This document shows positions 42,828 to 51,143 of a DNA stretch of 54,647 nt, in pieces. Source of the stretch: CAYONQ01 sp964405375 (lineage in GTDB: Bacteria > Planctomycetota > Phycisphaerae > Sedimentisphaerales > Anaerobacaceae); NCBI GenBank assembly GCA_964405375.1, contig CAYONQ010000006.1, forward strand, positions 1 through 54,647, in the 5' to 3' direction. Made by a program: the position numbers and the translations under genes. Position 1 is the stretch's first letter, and every line of letters begins with the position of its first letter. The notes beneath the pieces were generated by a model, which saw only the letters and a program-made list of their open reading frames with translations, searched no databases and was not told where the DNA came from.

Positions 42828-43540
42828 CAGTCGTCTCCGTCAATTCGCTCGACCAGACCGTCAAGCATATAGAGCCGATGTTTGGCATTCGCTGCGACGT
42901 TTGCTTCGTGTGTTACCATTATTATCGTCTTGCCCTGTTCGTTGAGTTCGACCAGCAATTGCAGAATCTGTTCTCCCGTAGCCGTATCCAGGTTTCCGGT
43001 GGGTTCGTCGGCAAAAATCACCTGCGGGTCGTTCGCCAGCGCCCTTGCGATTGCTACCCGTTGCATCTCCCCGCCGCTCAGCTCTGTCGGGCGATGGTTC
43101 AGCCGCCCTTCCAGTTTTACTCTTTCGGCAAGCTCTCTGGCACGTTCGGAGCTTCGGCTTGCGTCCCACCCTAAATAATAAAGCGGCAGCTCGATGTTCC
43201 TCTGAACCGTTAGCTGTGGTATGAGGTTAAAGCTTTGAAAGATAAACCCGAAATGTCTGAGCCGAAGCTCACTGAGAGAATCATCTTTGAGGGTGCTCAC
43301 ATCCTTGCCTTCAAGGATATAACGCCCGGAAGTTAAATGGTCCAGGCAGCCCAGGATGTTCATCATTGTACTTTTTCCAGAGCCGCTCGGCCCCATAATC
43401 GCCCAGAAGCTGCCCCGGCCAAACGATACACTGATACCTGCAAGGGCCTTAACGTCCTGATTTCCCATCCGGTAAATCTTATAAACGTTTTCCAGTTGAA
43501 CGATTGTTTCATCGCAATTATCCGGGCTCTGGAGCTTCAT
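42827..43540 (-). CDS. ABC transporter ATP-binding protein (MacB/LolD type)
   Basis: ATPase driving the adjacent permease. Walker A GPSGSGKSTMMNILG, signature LSGGEMQRVAIARAL, Walker B VIFADEPTGNLD and the H-loop MVTHE are all intact. 237 residues is typical of the subfamily. It is the middle gene of the adaptor-ATPase-permease set and overlaps the adaptor stop by 4 bases. Confidence 0.94.
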   Translation of the reverse strand: MKLQSPDNCDETIVQLENVYKIYRMGNQDVKALAGISVSFGRGSFWAIMGPSGSGKSTMMNILGCLDHLTSGRYILEGKDVSTLKDDSLSELRLRHFGFIFQSFNLIPQLTVQRNIELPLYYLGWDASRSSERARELAERVKLEGRLNHRPTELSGGEMQRVAIARALANDPQVIFADEPTGNLDTATGEQILQLLVELNEQGKTIIMVTHEANVAANAKHRLYMLDGLVERIDGDD

Positions 43541-45321
43541 TTGTTTTCCCTGCTCTGCTGTTGTCTTTGCCTTCGTTGCTGACGTATCTTCTCTCTTTCC
43601 TCCGGTGTCATATTTTCAAATCTTTCCCGCCTCCTTTGTCTCTGTTCGGAGGTGAGGTTTGTTGGGTCAGAAGCTTCCGGCTCACGGTCGCTTCTTCTGC
43701 GTCTTTCGGCTTTGTCCGCTCCGTTGTCCTGTCCGATAGGTTCTTGCTGTCCTATGGACTCCTCACGGAGGGCTATCTCTTCTTCGCCGGGTATCATTTC
43801 TGTAGTAGCTGTAGCTACGGCCTGTTCAACAGCGGCGGCAGCAAGGGGCGGAGCTAAAAGCACTTGCTCCCCGGCTTGTAGGCCATCGACAATTCGTATC
43901 ATCCTGTTGTTGTCCAACCCAATCTCGACCTTCCGTGGCTCAAAGCCCTTCTCATTTAAGACGTAAGCAGTGGGCTCACCGCCGACACGGAGAACCGCCT
44001 GAACGGGTATGTATATTGCATCATCATACTCTTCTACGATGATTTCTGCGCTGCAGCTCATACCCGTGCGGAGGTAATTACCATCGCCCTCGAGGTAAAT
44101 TTCGGTATTATAGACCTTCAGGTCGGGGTTTAGCCAGACCATTTGGGCATTTGGTAAAGGAGCAATCTTCGCAACCCTGCCGGTAAATGTCCTGCCGGCC
44201 AATGCGTCAACGGTAACTCGGACCGGCATCCCGACGCGGACTTTCTCAAGACTTGCCTCGTGGATTTTAACCTCTGCCTTCACTGCCGAGGCGGTCGGAA
44301 GATAAATAAGCTCCTCTCGCTCGTAAACCTCTCGCCCCTCGTCCAGGGGTTCATCGTTGCTGTGCCGGCGCCCGCTCTTGGCGCTCGTGGCATAGATTAC
44401 TAATCCGTCAGCGGGTGCATAAATCTTTGCCTTTTCGATTTGCTCTTCAATTTTTGCCAGCTTATCCTGTTGTCGCTTAAATTCAGAATCTTTTGCCCTC
44501 AGATCCGCCTCGGCCTGAACTACGTCGGCTTTGGCCTTGCGAGTCGTACGCTCCAGCGCCATCTCGGCCTGCTTAACGTCGCTTTCCAGCTCCGCTAACT
44601 TCCGCGGATAGGTGAAATCTTCCAGCAGTCGTAAGTTGTTCTCAGCCAGTTCCAGGTCCAATTTTCTCTTGTTTTCGGACAGCTCGTCAGCTTGTAATTC
44701 TGTTTGTGAGATATACTCTTTCTCGAAAAGTATTCGGGACCACTTTAGTTCTTCCTCCGCCACCCGTAGTTCCTGCTGGGCCAGCGTGATGCGTGCCTCC
44801 ATCTCTTTACACTGGTTTTGATATTCACCCTCCAGATACTTCTTCAGGTCCTGTCTGGCGAAATCAAGGGTTAGCTCGGCCTTATCGACATCGCTTTTTG
44901 CCTGGTTTTCAGCCACTGCCAGATTCTCACGCGCACGAATGAAGGATGCCTCAGCATTTTGTACCCGAATTTGCTGGTCAACTTTTCCGTCCAGCAGATT
45001 ACTTACGTCCAGCTCAACCAGCAGCTCCCCCTGCTTGACGTTCGTACCTTCCTCTACCAGGGAAAGTATCGTCGTTCTTCCTTCGACCTCGCTTTTGATA
45101 ATTATCTGTTCACGGGCCTGGATGGTTCCCGACTCGGTTATGCTTATCTTTAACGGCCCCTGTTTAACTGCAAAGATTGGCATATCACCTGCCGAGCTAT
45201 CTTTGGAGCCGGAGCGATTAAAGGCCACTGCGGCAACGCCTATTATCACTAATACGATAATCGCTATGAAGACCGGAAGTTTGGCCCGCAAAAAGGACAA
45301 TTTCGATTTGTTAATTTGCAC
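43537..45321 (-). CDS. HlyD/MacA-family periplasmic adaptor with Arg/Gln-rich tail
   Basis: Membrane-fusion protein linking the MacB-like transporter to the outer envelope. One N-terminal helix (LPVFIAIIVLVIIGVAAVAF), a lipoyl-like half (EGRTTILSLVEEGTNVKQGE), a long coiled-coil hairpin and beta-barrel domains (VRVTVDALAGRTFTGRVAKIAPL). The last about 60 residues are Arg/Gln/Glu-rich (RQRRRERFENMTPEEREKIRQ), unusual for this family. I start at GTG 45321 because GGAGG lies 9 bases upstream. The frame stays open to an ATG at 45435 nearer the promoter. Confidence 0.88.
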   Translation of the reverse strand: MQINKSKLSFLRAKLPVFIAIIVLVIIGVAAVAFNRSGSKDSSAGDMPIFAVKQGPLKISITESGTIQAREQIIIKSEVEGRTTILSLVEEGTNVKQGELLVELDVSNLLDGKVDQQIRVQNAEASFIRARENLAVAENQAKSDVDKAELTLDFARQDLKKYLEGEYQNQCKEMEARITLAQQELRVAEEELKWSRILFEKEYISQTELQADELSENKRKLDLELAENNLRLLEDFTYPRKLAELESDVKQAEMALERTTRKAKADVVQAEADLRAKDSEFKRQQDKLAKIEEQIEKAKIYAPADGLVIYATSAKSGRRHSNDEPLDEGREVYEREELIYLPTASAVKAEVKIHEASLEKVRVGMPVRVTVDALAGRTFTGRVAKIAPLPNAQMVWLNPDLKVYNTEIYLEGDGNYLRTGMSCSAEIIVEEYDDAIYIPVQAVLRVGGEPTAYVLNEKGFEPRKVEIGLDNNRMIRIVDGLQAGEQVLLAPPLAAAAVEQAVATATTEMIPGEEEIALREESIGQQEPIGQDNGADKAERRRRSDREPEASDPTNLTSEQRQRRRERFENMTPEEREKIRQQRRQRQQQSRENK

Positions 45322-45435
45322 TGTCAGTTTCCTCCGAAAAATATCTCGCTCATAGTTCTTTTCACCGCCATTCAACAGCCCTATCTTGCTTCTATACGAG
45401 CTGAACAGAGTTGGGTTTAGGGGTTTTCCCCTCAT

Positions 45436-45786
45436 TCAAACAAAACGAAGACCGCAACCCGTCTTATTATACCAAAAAAGCACCCTCCTAATCAAGCTTT
45501 TACTGTTTGTTAGACGAAATGATGTGCCGTTTTATTGCATAAAAATCGCAAAATTATAGGCCGCCCTTCATACTTTTGCCATCTTTACCCGTTTTGCTAT
45601 CGCACGGCTTGCTTTGAGCAAAGCGAAAGAACAGCACGGCTGTCAGCCCGTTTTTGGTCATTTGGTCGGATTCGGCGTCATAACCAGAATTGTGTCTGAT
45701 AAGCGCTGGCAAAAAATGTGACGGTATTTTTGTTTGACGGTTTCTACTGTTGTCGTGAACATTATTGGCAGCGCCGCCGGCTATAG
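45436..45786. other. Gene-free interval with a promoter for the export operon
   Basis: This 351-base interval lies between the adaptor gene and the BldC-like gene. I see no convincing gene on either strand. The only signal is the promoter at 45466-45495. Confidence 0.5.
45466..45495 (-). promoter_or_regulatory. Sigma70-type promoter for the adaptor-ATPase-permease operon
   Basis: On the minus strand TTGATT is followed after 18 bases by a perfect TATAAT. Transcription would start near 45459. Confidence 0.55.
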
Positions 45787-45996
45787 TTAAGATTCCGTCG
45801 GAAACAGGTCCATAGGCATATTGTTGTCTTCCATGAAGCGCTTCAGCTCGGCGATGGGAATTCGTCGGTCTCTGCTGCCCGGTATGCGGTATCCTTTTAG
45901 CAGACCCGTATCAAACCACTTTTGGGCAGTTCGAGGAGCAACTCTGCAAATCCTGGCCACATCACCTGTTGTCAGGACATTTTTCCCTTTCGCCAT
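45787..45996 (-). CDS. Small excisionase/BldC-like helix-turn-helix protein
   Basis: About 69 residues. The winged-helix segment VLTTGDVARICRVAPRTAQKWFDTGLLKGYRIPGSRDRRIPIAELKRFM is typical of MerR-like/excisionase-type DNA-binding domains (BldC group). The ATG at 45996 has GGAGG with good spacing, so upstream in-frame codons are excluded. A small DNA-binding regulator is likely; targets are unknown. It lies beside a LexA-like repressor, though on the other strand. Confidence 0.8.
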   Translation of the reverse strand: MAKGKNVLTTGDVARICRVAPRTAQKWFDTGLLKGYRIPGSRDRRIPIAELKRFMEDNNMPMDLFPTES

Positions 45997-46075
45997 AATT
46001 TTTGCCCTCCTTAACCGTCGAGACGGCTCAAAATGTAATCGTGTCCCAATACGGACCAAGATTCTCTACCGCCTA

Positions 46076-46093
46076 CCTGCTATTTTTAGCAGG
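46076..46093. other. Perfect 7-bp hairpin upstream of the BldC-like gene
   Basis: CCTGCTA and TAGCAGG around TTTT. It lies between the small basic ORF and the BldC-like gene, both on the minus strand. No T tract follows on that strand, so it may be a processing or operator site rather than a terminator. Confidence 0.4.
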
Positions 46094-46196
46094 CACAGCA
46101 ATCACCTCATAGGCGAATCATAAGAAGAAAACGCCTCTGATAAGCTCATCTTGCCAATAGGACAAATCCGCCCCGCGGTGTAATTGCTGCTGACCT

Positions 46197-46370
46197 TCAC
46201 TTGATTTCCTTGTCCAACTGGTTCAGCAGCCCCCCTTGTAATTTGTGCAGTTCCAGAAGGCAGCTTACAAATTCAGCCGCCTTCGTTTGGTCCTTATCAG
46301 TCTCCCCGGACCTTTTTGCCCTTTTTGATTGTATCGGCTTTTTTACCCTTTTTCTTGCAGATTTTCCCAT
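46197..46370 (-). CDS. Small basic hypothetical protein
   Basis: 57 residues. The first 25 are Lys/Arg-rich (MGKSARKRVKKPIQSKRAKR) and the rest looks helical (AAEFVSCLLELHKLQGGLLNQL). AAGGGG lies about 10 bases before the ATG. It is divergent from the LexA-like repressor, with 129 bases between the two starts. I do not recognise it. The basic head suggests nucleic-acid binding, but that is inference, and the ORF might be chance. Confidence 0.45.
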   Translation of the reverse strand: MGKSARKRVKKPIQSKRAKRSGETDKDQTKAAEFVSCLLELHKLQGGLLNQLDKEIK

Positions 46371-46438
46371 TTCTTTACGTCCCCTTATTGACGCGGTTCA
46401 CATTTGTGCCTAAAATGTCCCCTTTAGAAGGTATTTGC

Positions 46439-46452
46439 GTTAAGACATTAAC
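46439..46452. promoter_or_regulatory. Possible operator upstream of the LexA-like repressor
   Basis: GTTAA-GACA-TTAAC is a perfect short inverted repeat in the intergenic region between the divergent repressor and small ORF. A repressor often binds its own promoter; that is the only reason for this suggestion. Confidence 0.3.
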
Positions 46453-46499
46453 ACAATTGCGAAATATTACAACCAAAATTTCACATTTAGGTAAAAAAT

Positions 46500-47516
46500 A
46501 TGCAAAATTTTTACGCAAAAGCGGTAATTGAGCGAATTAAGCTTTTGCGTAAGCAATATGCGGGCAGCAGAGGCAAGAGTCAATTTGCACGTGCTTTGGG
46601 TATAAATTCTTCTACTTACAACTATTACGAAGCCGGCAGAGTCCCTCCGATTGAGACGCTGCTGAAGATGTGCGAAGTTACAGGAGCGGATTTGAATTGG
46701 CTGCTCGCCGGCAAAAGCCATCAGAAAACCCCTGTATCTGAGCCGGATAGAGGCCTTGCGACCGGCCCCAATGCCTCACTGTTGCGAAGGTTAGAGTTCT
46801 TGTTGGTTGGAAATCCGGACCTCGCCGAGCCGATTTCGGCTTTTATTGATTTATTGTGCGAGAAAAAAGGTATTGAGGAGGGATTTGACTCAAAAGCAGC
46901 TGCCCAGTTGCCTTTGGGAAAGCCGTCCGCAGCCAGAACAACCCGGTCAGGATGGATCCCTGTGCTCGGCAGAACCGCTGCGGGGATGGTCCACTTCTGG
47001 GACCAGACGTCTTTGCCAAAGCCCCAGCGGGCCGTTACCGAACTCGATGAATTGGTAAAAAAGCACATCGGCAAAGCGATTATCGGCTCTGTGGATGGCG
47101 CACTGTCGGTTGATTTCCAGGCGCGGGCCCTTGTGGACGGTCTTAAAGGTAAGGCAGCTAATCTGATTCAGGTCGGTGGACAGGAAGCGGAGCAGATAGT
47201 TGAGTTTGTCCAGTGTGAAGAGATTTTCCGGCTGTTTCCTGATAGCTTTGCGCTGCGGATAGATGGCGACAGTATGTCGCCGAGGATAAACGACGGTGAT
47301 ATTGTGATATTAAGCCCATCGGTGCCGGCGGCACAGGGACAGATTGGCGTTGCGCGTATTGCAAATCAAATCGGCGTTACCTGCAAGCTCGTAAGAAGCA
47401 CGGAAAAAGACGTTCACCTTATACCGATAAATGAGAGGTACGAAACGAAGGTCGTAGCCAAGAAGGATTTGCTCTGGGCACTGGCGGTCCTTTGCCATAT
47501 CGGCGTACAAAGTTAG
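46500..47516 (+). CDS. LexA/CI-like repressor: XRE helix-turn-helix plus S24 self-cleaving domain
   Basis: Residues 8-70 form an XRE helix-turn-helix (KSQFARALGINSSTYNYYEAGRVPP). The C-terminal domain has catalytic Ser258 in IDGDSMSP and Lys296 in VTCKLVR, spaced as in LexA. A candidate self-cleavage site Ala161-Gly162 lies in IPVLGRTAAGMVHF, close to the LexA cleavage region. About 95 residues separate it from the Ser, versus about 35 in LexA, so there is an insertion of some 60 residues. This fits a damage- or ligand-responsive repressor. Targets are unknown. Confidence 0.85.
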   Translation: MQNFYAKAVIERIKLLRKQYAGSRGKSQFARALGINSSTYNYYEAGRVPPIETLLKMCEVTGADLNWLLAGKSHQKTPVSEPDRGLATGPNASLLRRLEFLLVGNPDLAEPISAFIDLLCEKKGIEEGFDSKAAAQLPLGKPSAARTTRSGWIPVLGRTAAGMVHFWDQTSLPKPQRAVTELDELVKKHIGKAIIGSVDGALSVDFQARALVDGLKGKAANLIQVGGQEAEQIVEFVQCEEIFRLFPDSFALRIDGDSMSPRINDGDIVILSPSVPAAQGQIGVARIANQIGVTCKLVRSTEKDVHLIPINERYETKVVAKKDLLWALAVLCHIGVQS

Positions 47517-48092
47517 TATATATCGGGTGACGTTTCAGGGGGGGGATCTGGTTTTTAAAAGTCGGGAATTTTAAAAAAACACTGATTTTTGGGGGTTATT
47601 TTAAAATGGGATGTGGGTTTTTGAGACAAAAATGAGGGTTAGGGGGTTAATCTGTAGGGTTTGGGTAAGATAAGCAGGGAAAAAATGGAGAAAAATGAAG
47701 AAAAAGAGAGAAAAAATGCAAAAAATAGAGAAAAATAGAGAAAAATAGAGAAAAATAGAGAAAAAATGAAAAAAAATGAGAAAAAGAGAGACGGATTTTA
47801 ACCGCGGAGACCACAGGGACCGCAGAGAAATGTAGCCACGAAGGCACGAAGACACGAAGTTAGAAGACAGAAATCAGAGGACAGAAAACGGAGGACATGT
47901 GAAATCCTAAATCCTAAACAAATTCGAAAATCCATTTTTCAAATGCTCCAAACGAGGCTTAATAGGTTATTTGACTGGGGCTGCGGTTTATGTTTGGCTA
48001 TCGTCAAACATGGGGGTATTTTAACATATTTTCGGGCAAAAATCAAGGGAAAAGGGCCAAAAAAGCACTTTTTTTGGCCATTCTTTTACCTA
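47517..48092. other. Low-complexity intergenic region
   Basis: No gene seen. It holds G/T-rich then A-rich sequence, including four exact AAAAATAGAG decamers at 47721-47760 within a longer A/G-rich run (about 47676-47790). An ACCGCRGAG-type and CACGAAGR-type repeat patch follows near 47810-47865, then CAGAGGACAG-like heptamer sequence (47868-47896). Frames open across it encode only Phe-, Ser- or Lys-rich strings. Confidence 0.6.
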
Positions 48093-48120
48093 TTGAAATC
48101 CGAACTCTATGCCGTATAAT
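48093..48120 (+). promoter_or_regulatory. Sigma70-type promoter upstream of the defence-type island
   Basis: TTGAAA, 16 bases, perfect TATAAT. Transcription would start near 48127, giving a leader of about 130 bases before the 98-residue protein. Confidence 0.5.
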
Positions 48121-48188
48121 CTCCCTAAAGTGTGCGAAATTCCTTGTGTTGACACCTGTCTACGGCGTACGGGGGCAGGCGGGAAATG

Positions 48189-48217
48189 CGGTTTTGGGTA
48201 GCGTATGGTTTGAAAGT
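48189..48217 (+). repeat. Leader repeat, copy 1
   Basis: A 29-base sequence beginning CGGTTTTGGGTAG and containing GTATGGTTT, 44 bases before the ATG of the 98-residue protein. It matches 48672-48700 at 27 of 29 positions. Confidence 0.75.
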
Positions 48218-48260
48218 GAATATAGGCAAGGAAAATAGTTAATTATGAAAGGAAAAAATT

Positions 48261-48557
48261 ATGGCACGTTCAAAAAGAAGTCAATCCAAGCATAATTCTC
48301 GAGTGCACAAGGAAGTTGAGAAACTCAAAGATAAAGGTTATAAAGTAAAAGCTGATATCCCGGGTTACGAGCAGCCTGATACAGTCGGCGGATACCGTCC
48401 CGATTATGTCGCAAAAAAGGGTATAAAGAGAATTATAGGCGAGGTCGAGACTCCCAAATCTGTTGGTAGTACAAGAGATGAAAAGCAGCAAAAGGCCTTC
48501 GATCAGGCAGCAAAACGGAGCAAGAATACATCTTTCGAGCGGAAAGTTACCGAGTAA
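48261..48557 (+). CDS. Small PD-(D/E)xK-like protein
   Basis: 98 residues, very basic N-terminus (MARSKRSQSKHNSRVHKE). The middle has GYRPDYVAKKGIKRIIGEVET, with Asp48 and Glu61-Val-Glu63 placed like a restriction-nuclease core in which Lys is replaced by Glu. The C-terminus KQQKAFDQAAKRSKNTSFERK looks helical. AAAGGA lies 8 bases before the ATG. The fold assignment is mine and tentative. It is the first gene of a run with DUF3800 and a methyltransferase pair. Confidence 0.65.
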   Translation: MARSKRSQSKHNSRVHKEVEKLKDKGYKVKADIPGYEQPDTVGGYRPDYVAKKGIKRIIGEVETPKSVGSTRDEKQQKAFDQAAKRSKNTSFERKVTE

Positions 48558-48671
48558 GTCTATTAGACCAGCGTTGCTTGAATTATTTTGCTTTGGCGGG
48601 AATTGTGGTTCTTCGGCTATGCTCAGGATTTCCGCTGCAACACAAGTTTGATTTGAACTTGCATTTCGCTT

Positions 48672-48700
48672 CGGTTTTGGGTAGTGTATGGTTTAAAAGT
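48672..48700 (+). repeat. Leader repeat, copy 2
   Basis: The second copy of the 29-base sequence, 34 bases before the DUF3800 ATG. An imperfect inverted repeat (CAAGTT / AACTTG, 48643-48661) lies just upstream. Confidence 0.75.
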
Positions 48701-48734
48701 AGAGGCGTAGTATTGGAAATTAAGGGGGTACGTT

Positions 48735-49604
48735 ATGAAATTCTGCTATATTGACGAAAGTGGGTGTGGTTCTGAGTCTGTATTGGTGATGGCTGGTATA
48801 GTTACTGACGCTGCAAGGATGCACGTCACAAAAGAAAATTGGAAATTCATTTTAAATGGCTTATCAAAGATTTTACAAAAGCCTGTGGCAGAATTCCATA
48901 CTCGGCATTTCTATCGAGGGAACGGCATTTGGCATGATTTAACTGGAAGGCAAAGAACTAGACTTATGGATATAATCATTGAATGGTTGAAGGACAGGCG
49001 TCATTCTGTGGTATTTGTAGCTATTGATAAAAAGAAGGCATCTAAGCTCGATTGGAAGGATAAACCGGATTACTTGATTAATAAAAAGAAGCCAAATCAC
49101 TGGCGATTAGCAGCTTTACATCTTATGCTTTGCATTCAAAAGGAATATCAGCGTTGTGAAAAGACAAAGGGACATACAGTACTAATATTTGACCATGAAT
49201 CGGGAGAGGAGAGCCAACTTGCAGAAATAGTTCTTAATCCACCACAGTGGTCGGATTCATATTATGGGTATAACAGAGATTTACGCAGGAAAGACAATCC
49301 AGCACCCTTAAGTCACATTATAGATGTTCCCTATTTCGCAGACAGCAAGCACGTCGGAATGTTACAGGTCGCCGATTTATTTGCATATCTGCTCAGACAT
49401 TATGCCGAATTACATGCTGGATATGCAAAGGAAAAATATTCAAATGAAACGAACCTTATAGCTAAGTGGGTAAAACAGATAGCTCAGTTTATGCTTCCCG
49501 ATAGTAATCGATGGCCAGCATTAGGAGCTTGCAAATGTGCCAAATTTTTTCGGAGTATGGCTCCGGAACCACTTATAAAGATACATACAGAGTCAAAAAG
49601 TTGA
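48735..49604 (+). CDS. DUF3800-family protein
   Basis: 289 residues. The N-terminal MKFCYIDESGCG, central VLIFDHESGEE and C-terminal FADSKHVGMLQVADLFAYLLRHYAE are the hallmark acidic motifs of DUF3800, thought to have an RNase H-like nuclease fold. These genes are often found in phage and defence regions, but no specific activity is established. AAGGGGG lies shortly before the ATG. Codon use is A/T-rich compared with the 1-45 kb region, suggesting transfer. Confidence 0.82.
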   Translation: MKFCYIDESGCGSESVLVMAGIVTDAARMHVTKENWKFILNGLSKILQKPVAEFHTRHFYRGNGIWHDLTGRQRTRLMDIIIEWLKDRRHSVVFVAIDKKKASKLDWKDKPDYLINKKKPNHWRLAALHLMLCIQKEYQRCEKTKGHTVLIFDHESGEESQLAEIVLNPPQWSDSYYGYNRDLRRKDNPAPLSHIIDVPYFADSKHVGMLQVADLFAYLLRHYAELHAGYAKEKYSNETNLIAKWVKQIAQFMLPDSNRWPALGACKCAKFFRSMAPEPLIKIHTESKS

Positions 49605-49650
49605 AAATCACAAGGGCAAATAGGAGACCGCGGAATTGTCGAAAGAACAG

Positions 49651-49678
49651 TTGCATAGGACAGAACTGTAAGTATAAT
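49651..49678 (+). promoter_or_regulatory. Sigma70-type promoter for the second methyltransferase
   Basis: TTGCAT, 16 bases, perfect TATAAT, starting transcription about 20 bases before the first ATG of the methyltransferase gene. Confidence 0.5.
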
Positions 49679-49705
49679 GAGATTTAAAATTTTTCTTGTC
49701 TTTAG

Positions 49706-51133
49706 ATGGAGCTTAAGTCAATGCAGCAGGCAGCAATCACAGCTTACCCTATTTCACTAGATGTTATCAGAGAGAAAGTGTCTAATGGCAGAAAAAGGAA
49801 ACGGCCGGATACCTCAAATTTATTCGGTGGCTGTAAAATACAGAATAACGTCAAGACAATAGTTAACGAATTCCACGAGGAAATTGTTCGCGTAGATGGT
49901 GATATTCCGGTTCAGCTACCTGTTAAGAAAGGCAGCAGGTTTCTTTTTATCAGTTACGATCAAACTGCTTTTACTCATGGTTTTCATAAGTATCCAGCCA
50001 AATTTTTCCCTGAACTTCCTCGTTGGCTTATAAAGCGATACTCTAACGAAAAAGATTTGATTCTTGACCCATTTTCGGGAAGTGGAACCGTTAATGTTGA
50101 AGCGCTTCTAATTAAGAGGCACTCAGTTGGTATTGATGTAGACCCGTTTTCGAGATTCATTTCTGAGGTTAAAACCACACCTTTACCCATTGATGAACTT
50201 GAGCATGCGCAAAAAAGATTATTAAACTTAGCCACAAAATTCGACTTCTCCAAAGTAAAGGAAAAAGATATACCAGAATTTCCTTATCGGGATAATTGGT
50301 TTAATCGAGAAATAATCTTTGAGTTAGCATATATAAAGAAAATGATAAAGGCATTAAAGATCAGCGAAGAGACGAAAAACTACTTTCTTGTAAACATGTC
50401 GTCTATAGTTCGTGCGGTATCGAACGCAGATGATAACTGCACTAGAACTGTTATTAGAAAAAAACTAAATAAACAGATATTTCCTAGTGATGCGCTTACT
50501 AAATTTGTAGAGCGAATATTAATAAACACTCCAAAGATGATACAATTCTCAGAGTTAGCACCCAAAAGGATTAAGGCAAAATTTCCTGATACTTCTGATG
50601 CTAGAGACATTGGTTTTCCAGACCAAACTTTTGACTTTGCAGTAACATCCCCACCTTATGTAAATGCGGTTGATTATCCGCGAACACATCAGTTGGAAAG
50701 CTACTGGTTAGAGCTTGCAAGTGGATCATTAACACCTTTGAAGAAGAAGCATGTTGGGACGGAAAGTGTGCTATCAAAAGAATATGAATACCGACATCGA
50801 ATTGGCGAAAAGCAAGCAGACCGAGTAATCGGAAAGATATATTCCGTAGATAAGAGACGAGCTTATATTGCATACAAATATTTGCTTGATATGAAAAAGA
50901 ATTTTGAGGAAACTTATCGAGTTTTGAAAAAAGGGGCACGCTACGCGGTTGTTGTTGGAAACAACCAAATTCGAGGCAACCTATTTGAAAGCTGGAAATA
51001 TTTGATGGAAATAGCAGAACAGGTTGGTTTTTCTGTCGAGACGTATTTTGGTTCAGAAATAATCAAGCATTTCATAAAAGTTCCAAGGAAGGAAAGAATT
51101 AATACTGATTGGATACTAATATTAAAAAGGTGA
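49706..51133 (+). CDS. DNA methyltransferase (N4-cytosine or N6-adenine type)
   Basis: 475 residues. THGFHKYPAKFFPELPRWLI (about 90-109) precedes motif I LDPFSGSGTVN (120-130), and motif IV TSPPYVNAVDYPR is at 314-326. Order I before IV with a long insert between differs from the methyltransferase at 14.6-15.5 kb. The SPPY form suggests N4-cytosine. An ATG at 49721 with GGAG 9 bases upstream is an alternative start. It is followed 10 bases later by a nuclease-like gene, so the two probably form a restriction-modification pair. Coding sequence is A/T-rich. Confidence 0.85.
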   Translation: MELKSMQQAAITAYPISLDVIREKVSNGRKRKRPDTSNLFGGCKIQNNVKTIVNEFHEEIVRVDGDIPVQLPVKKGSRFLFISYDQTAFTHGFHKYPAKFFPELPRWLIKRYSNEKDLILDPFSGSGTVNVEALLIKRHSVGIDVDPFSRFISEVKTTPLPIDELEHAQKRLLNLATKFDFSKVKEKDIPEFPYRDNWFNREIIFELAYIKKMIKALKISEETKNYFLVNMSSIVRAVSNADDNCTRTVIRKKLNKQIFPSDALTKFVERILINTPKMIQFSELAPKRIKAKFPDTSDARDIGFPDQTFDFAVTSPPYVNAVDYPRTHQLESYWLELASGSLTPLKKKHVGTESVLSKEYEYRHRIGEKQADRVIGKIYSVDKRRAYIAYKYLLDMKKNFEETYRVLKKGARYAVVVGNNQIRGNLFESWKYLMEIAEQVGFSVETYFGSEIIKHFIKVPRKERINTDWILILKR

Positions 51134-51143
51134 AAAAATAAAG

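Noticed and set aside
47601..47855. Phe/Ser-rich open frames on the minus strand
   Set aside because: They are translations of the A-rich decamer array and contain only low-complexity sequence.
47990..48238. 82-residue open frame upstream of the island
   Set aside because: It runs through a recognisable promoter and the 29-base leader repeat, has no ribosome site, and resembles nothing known.
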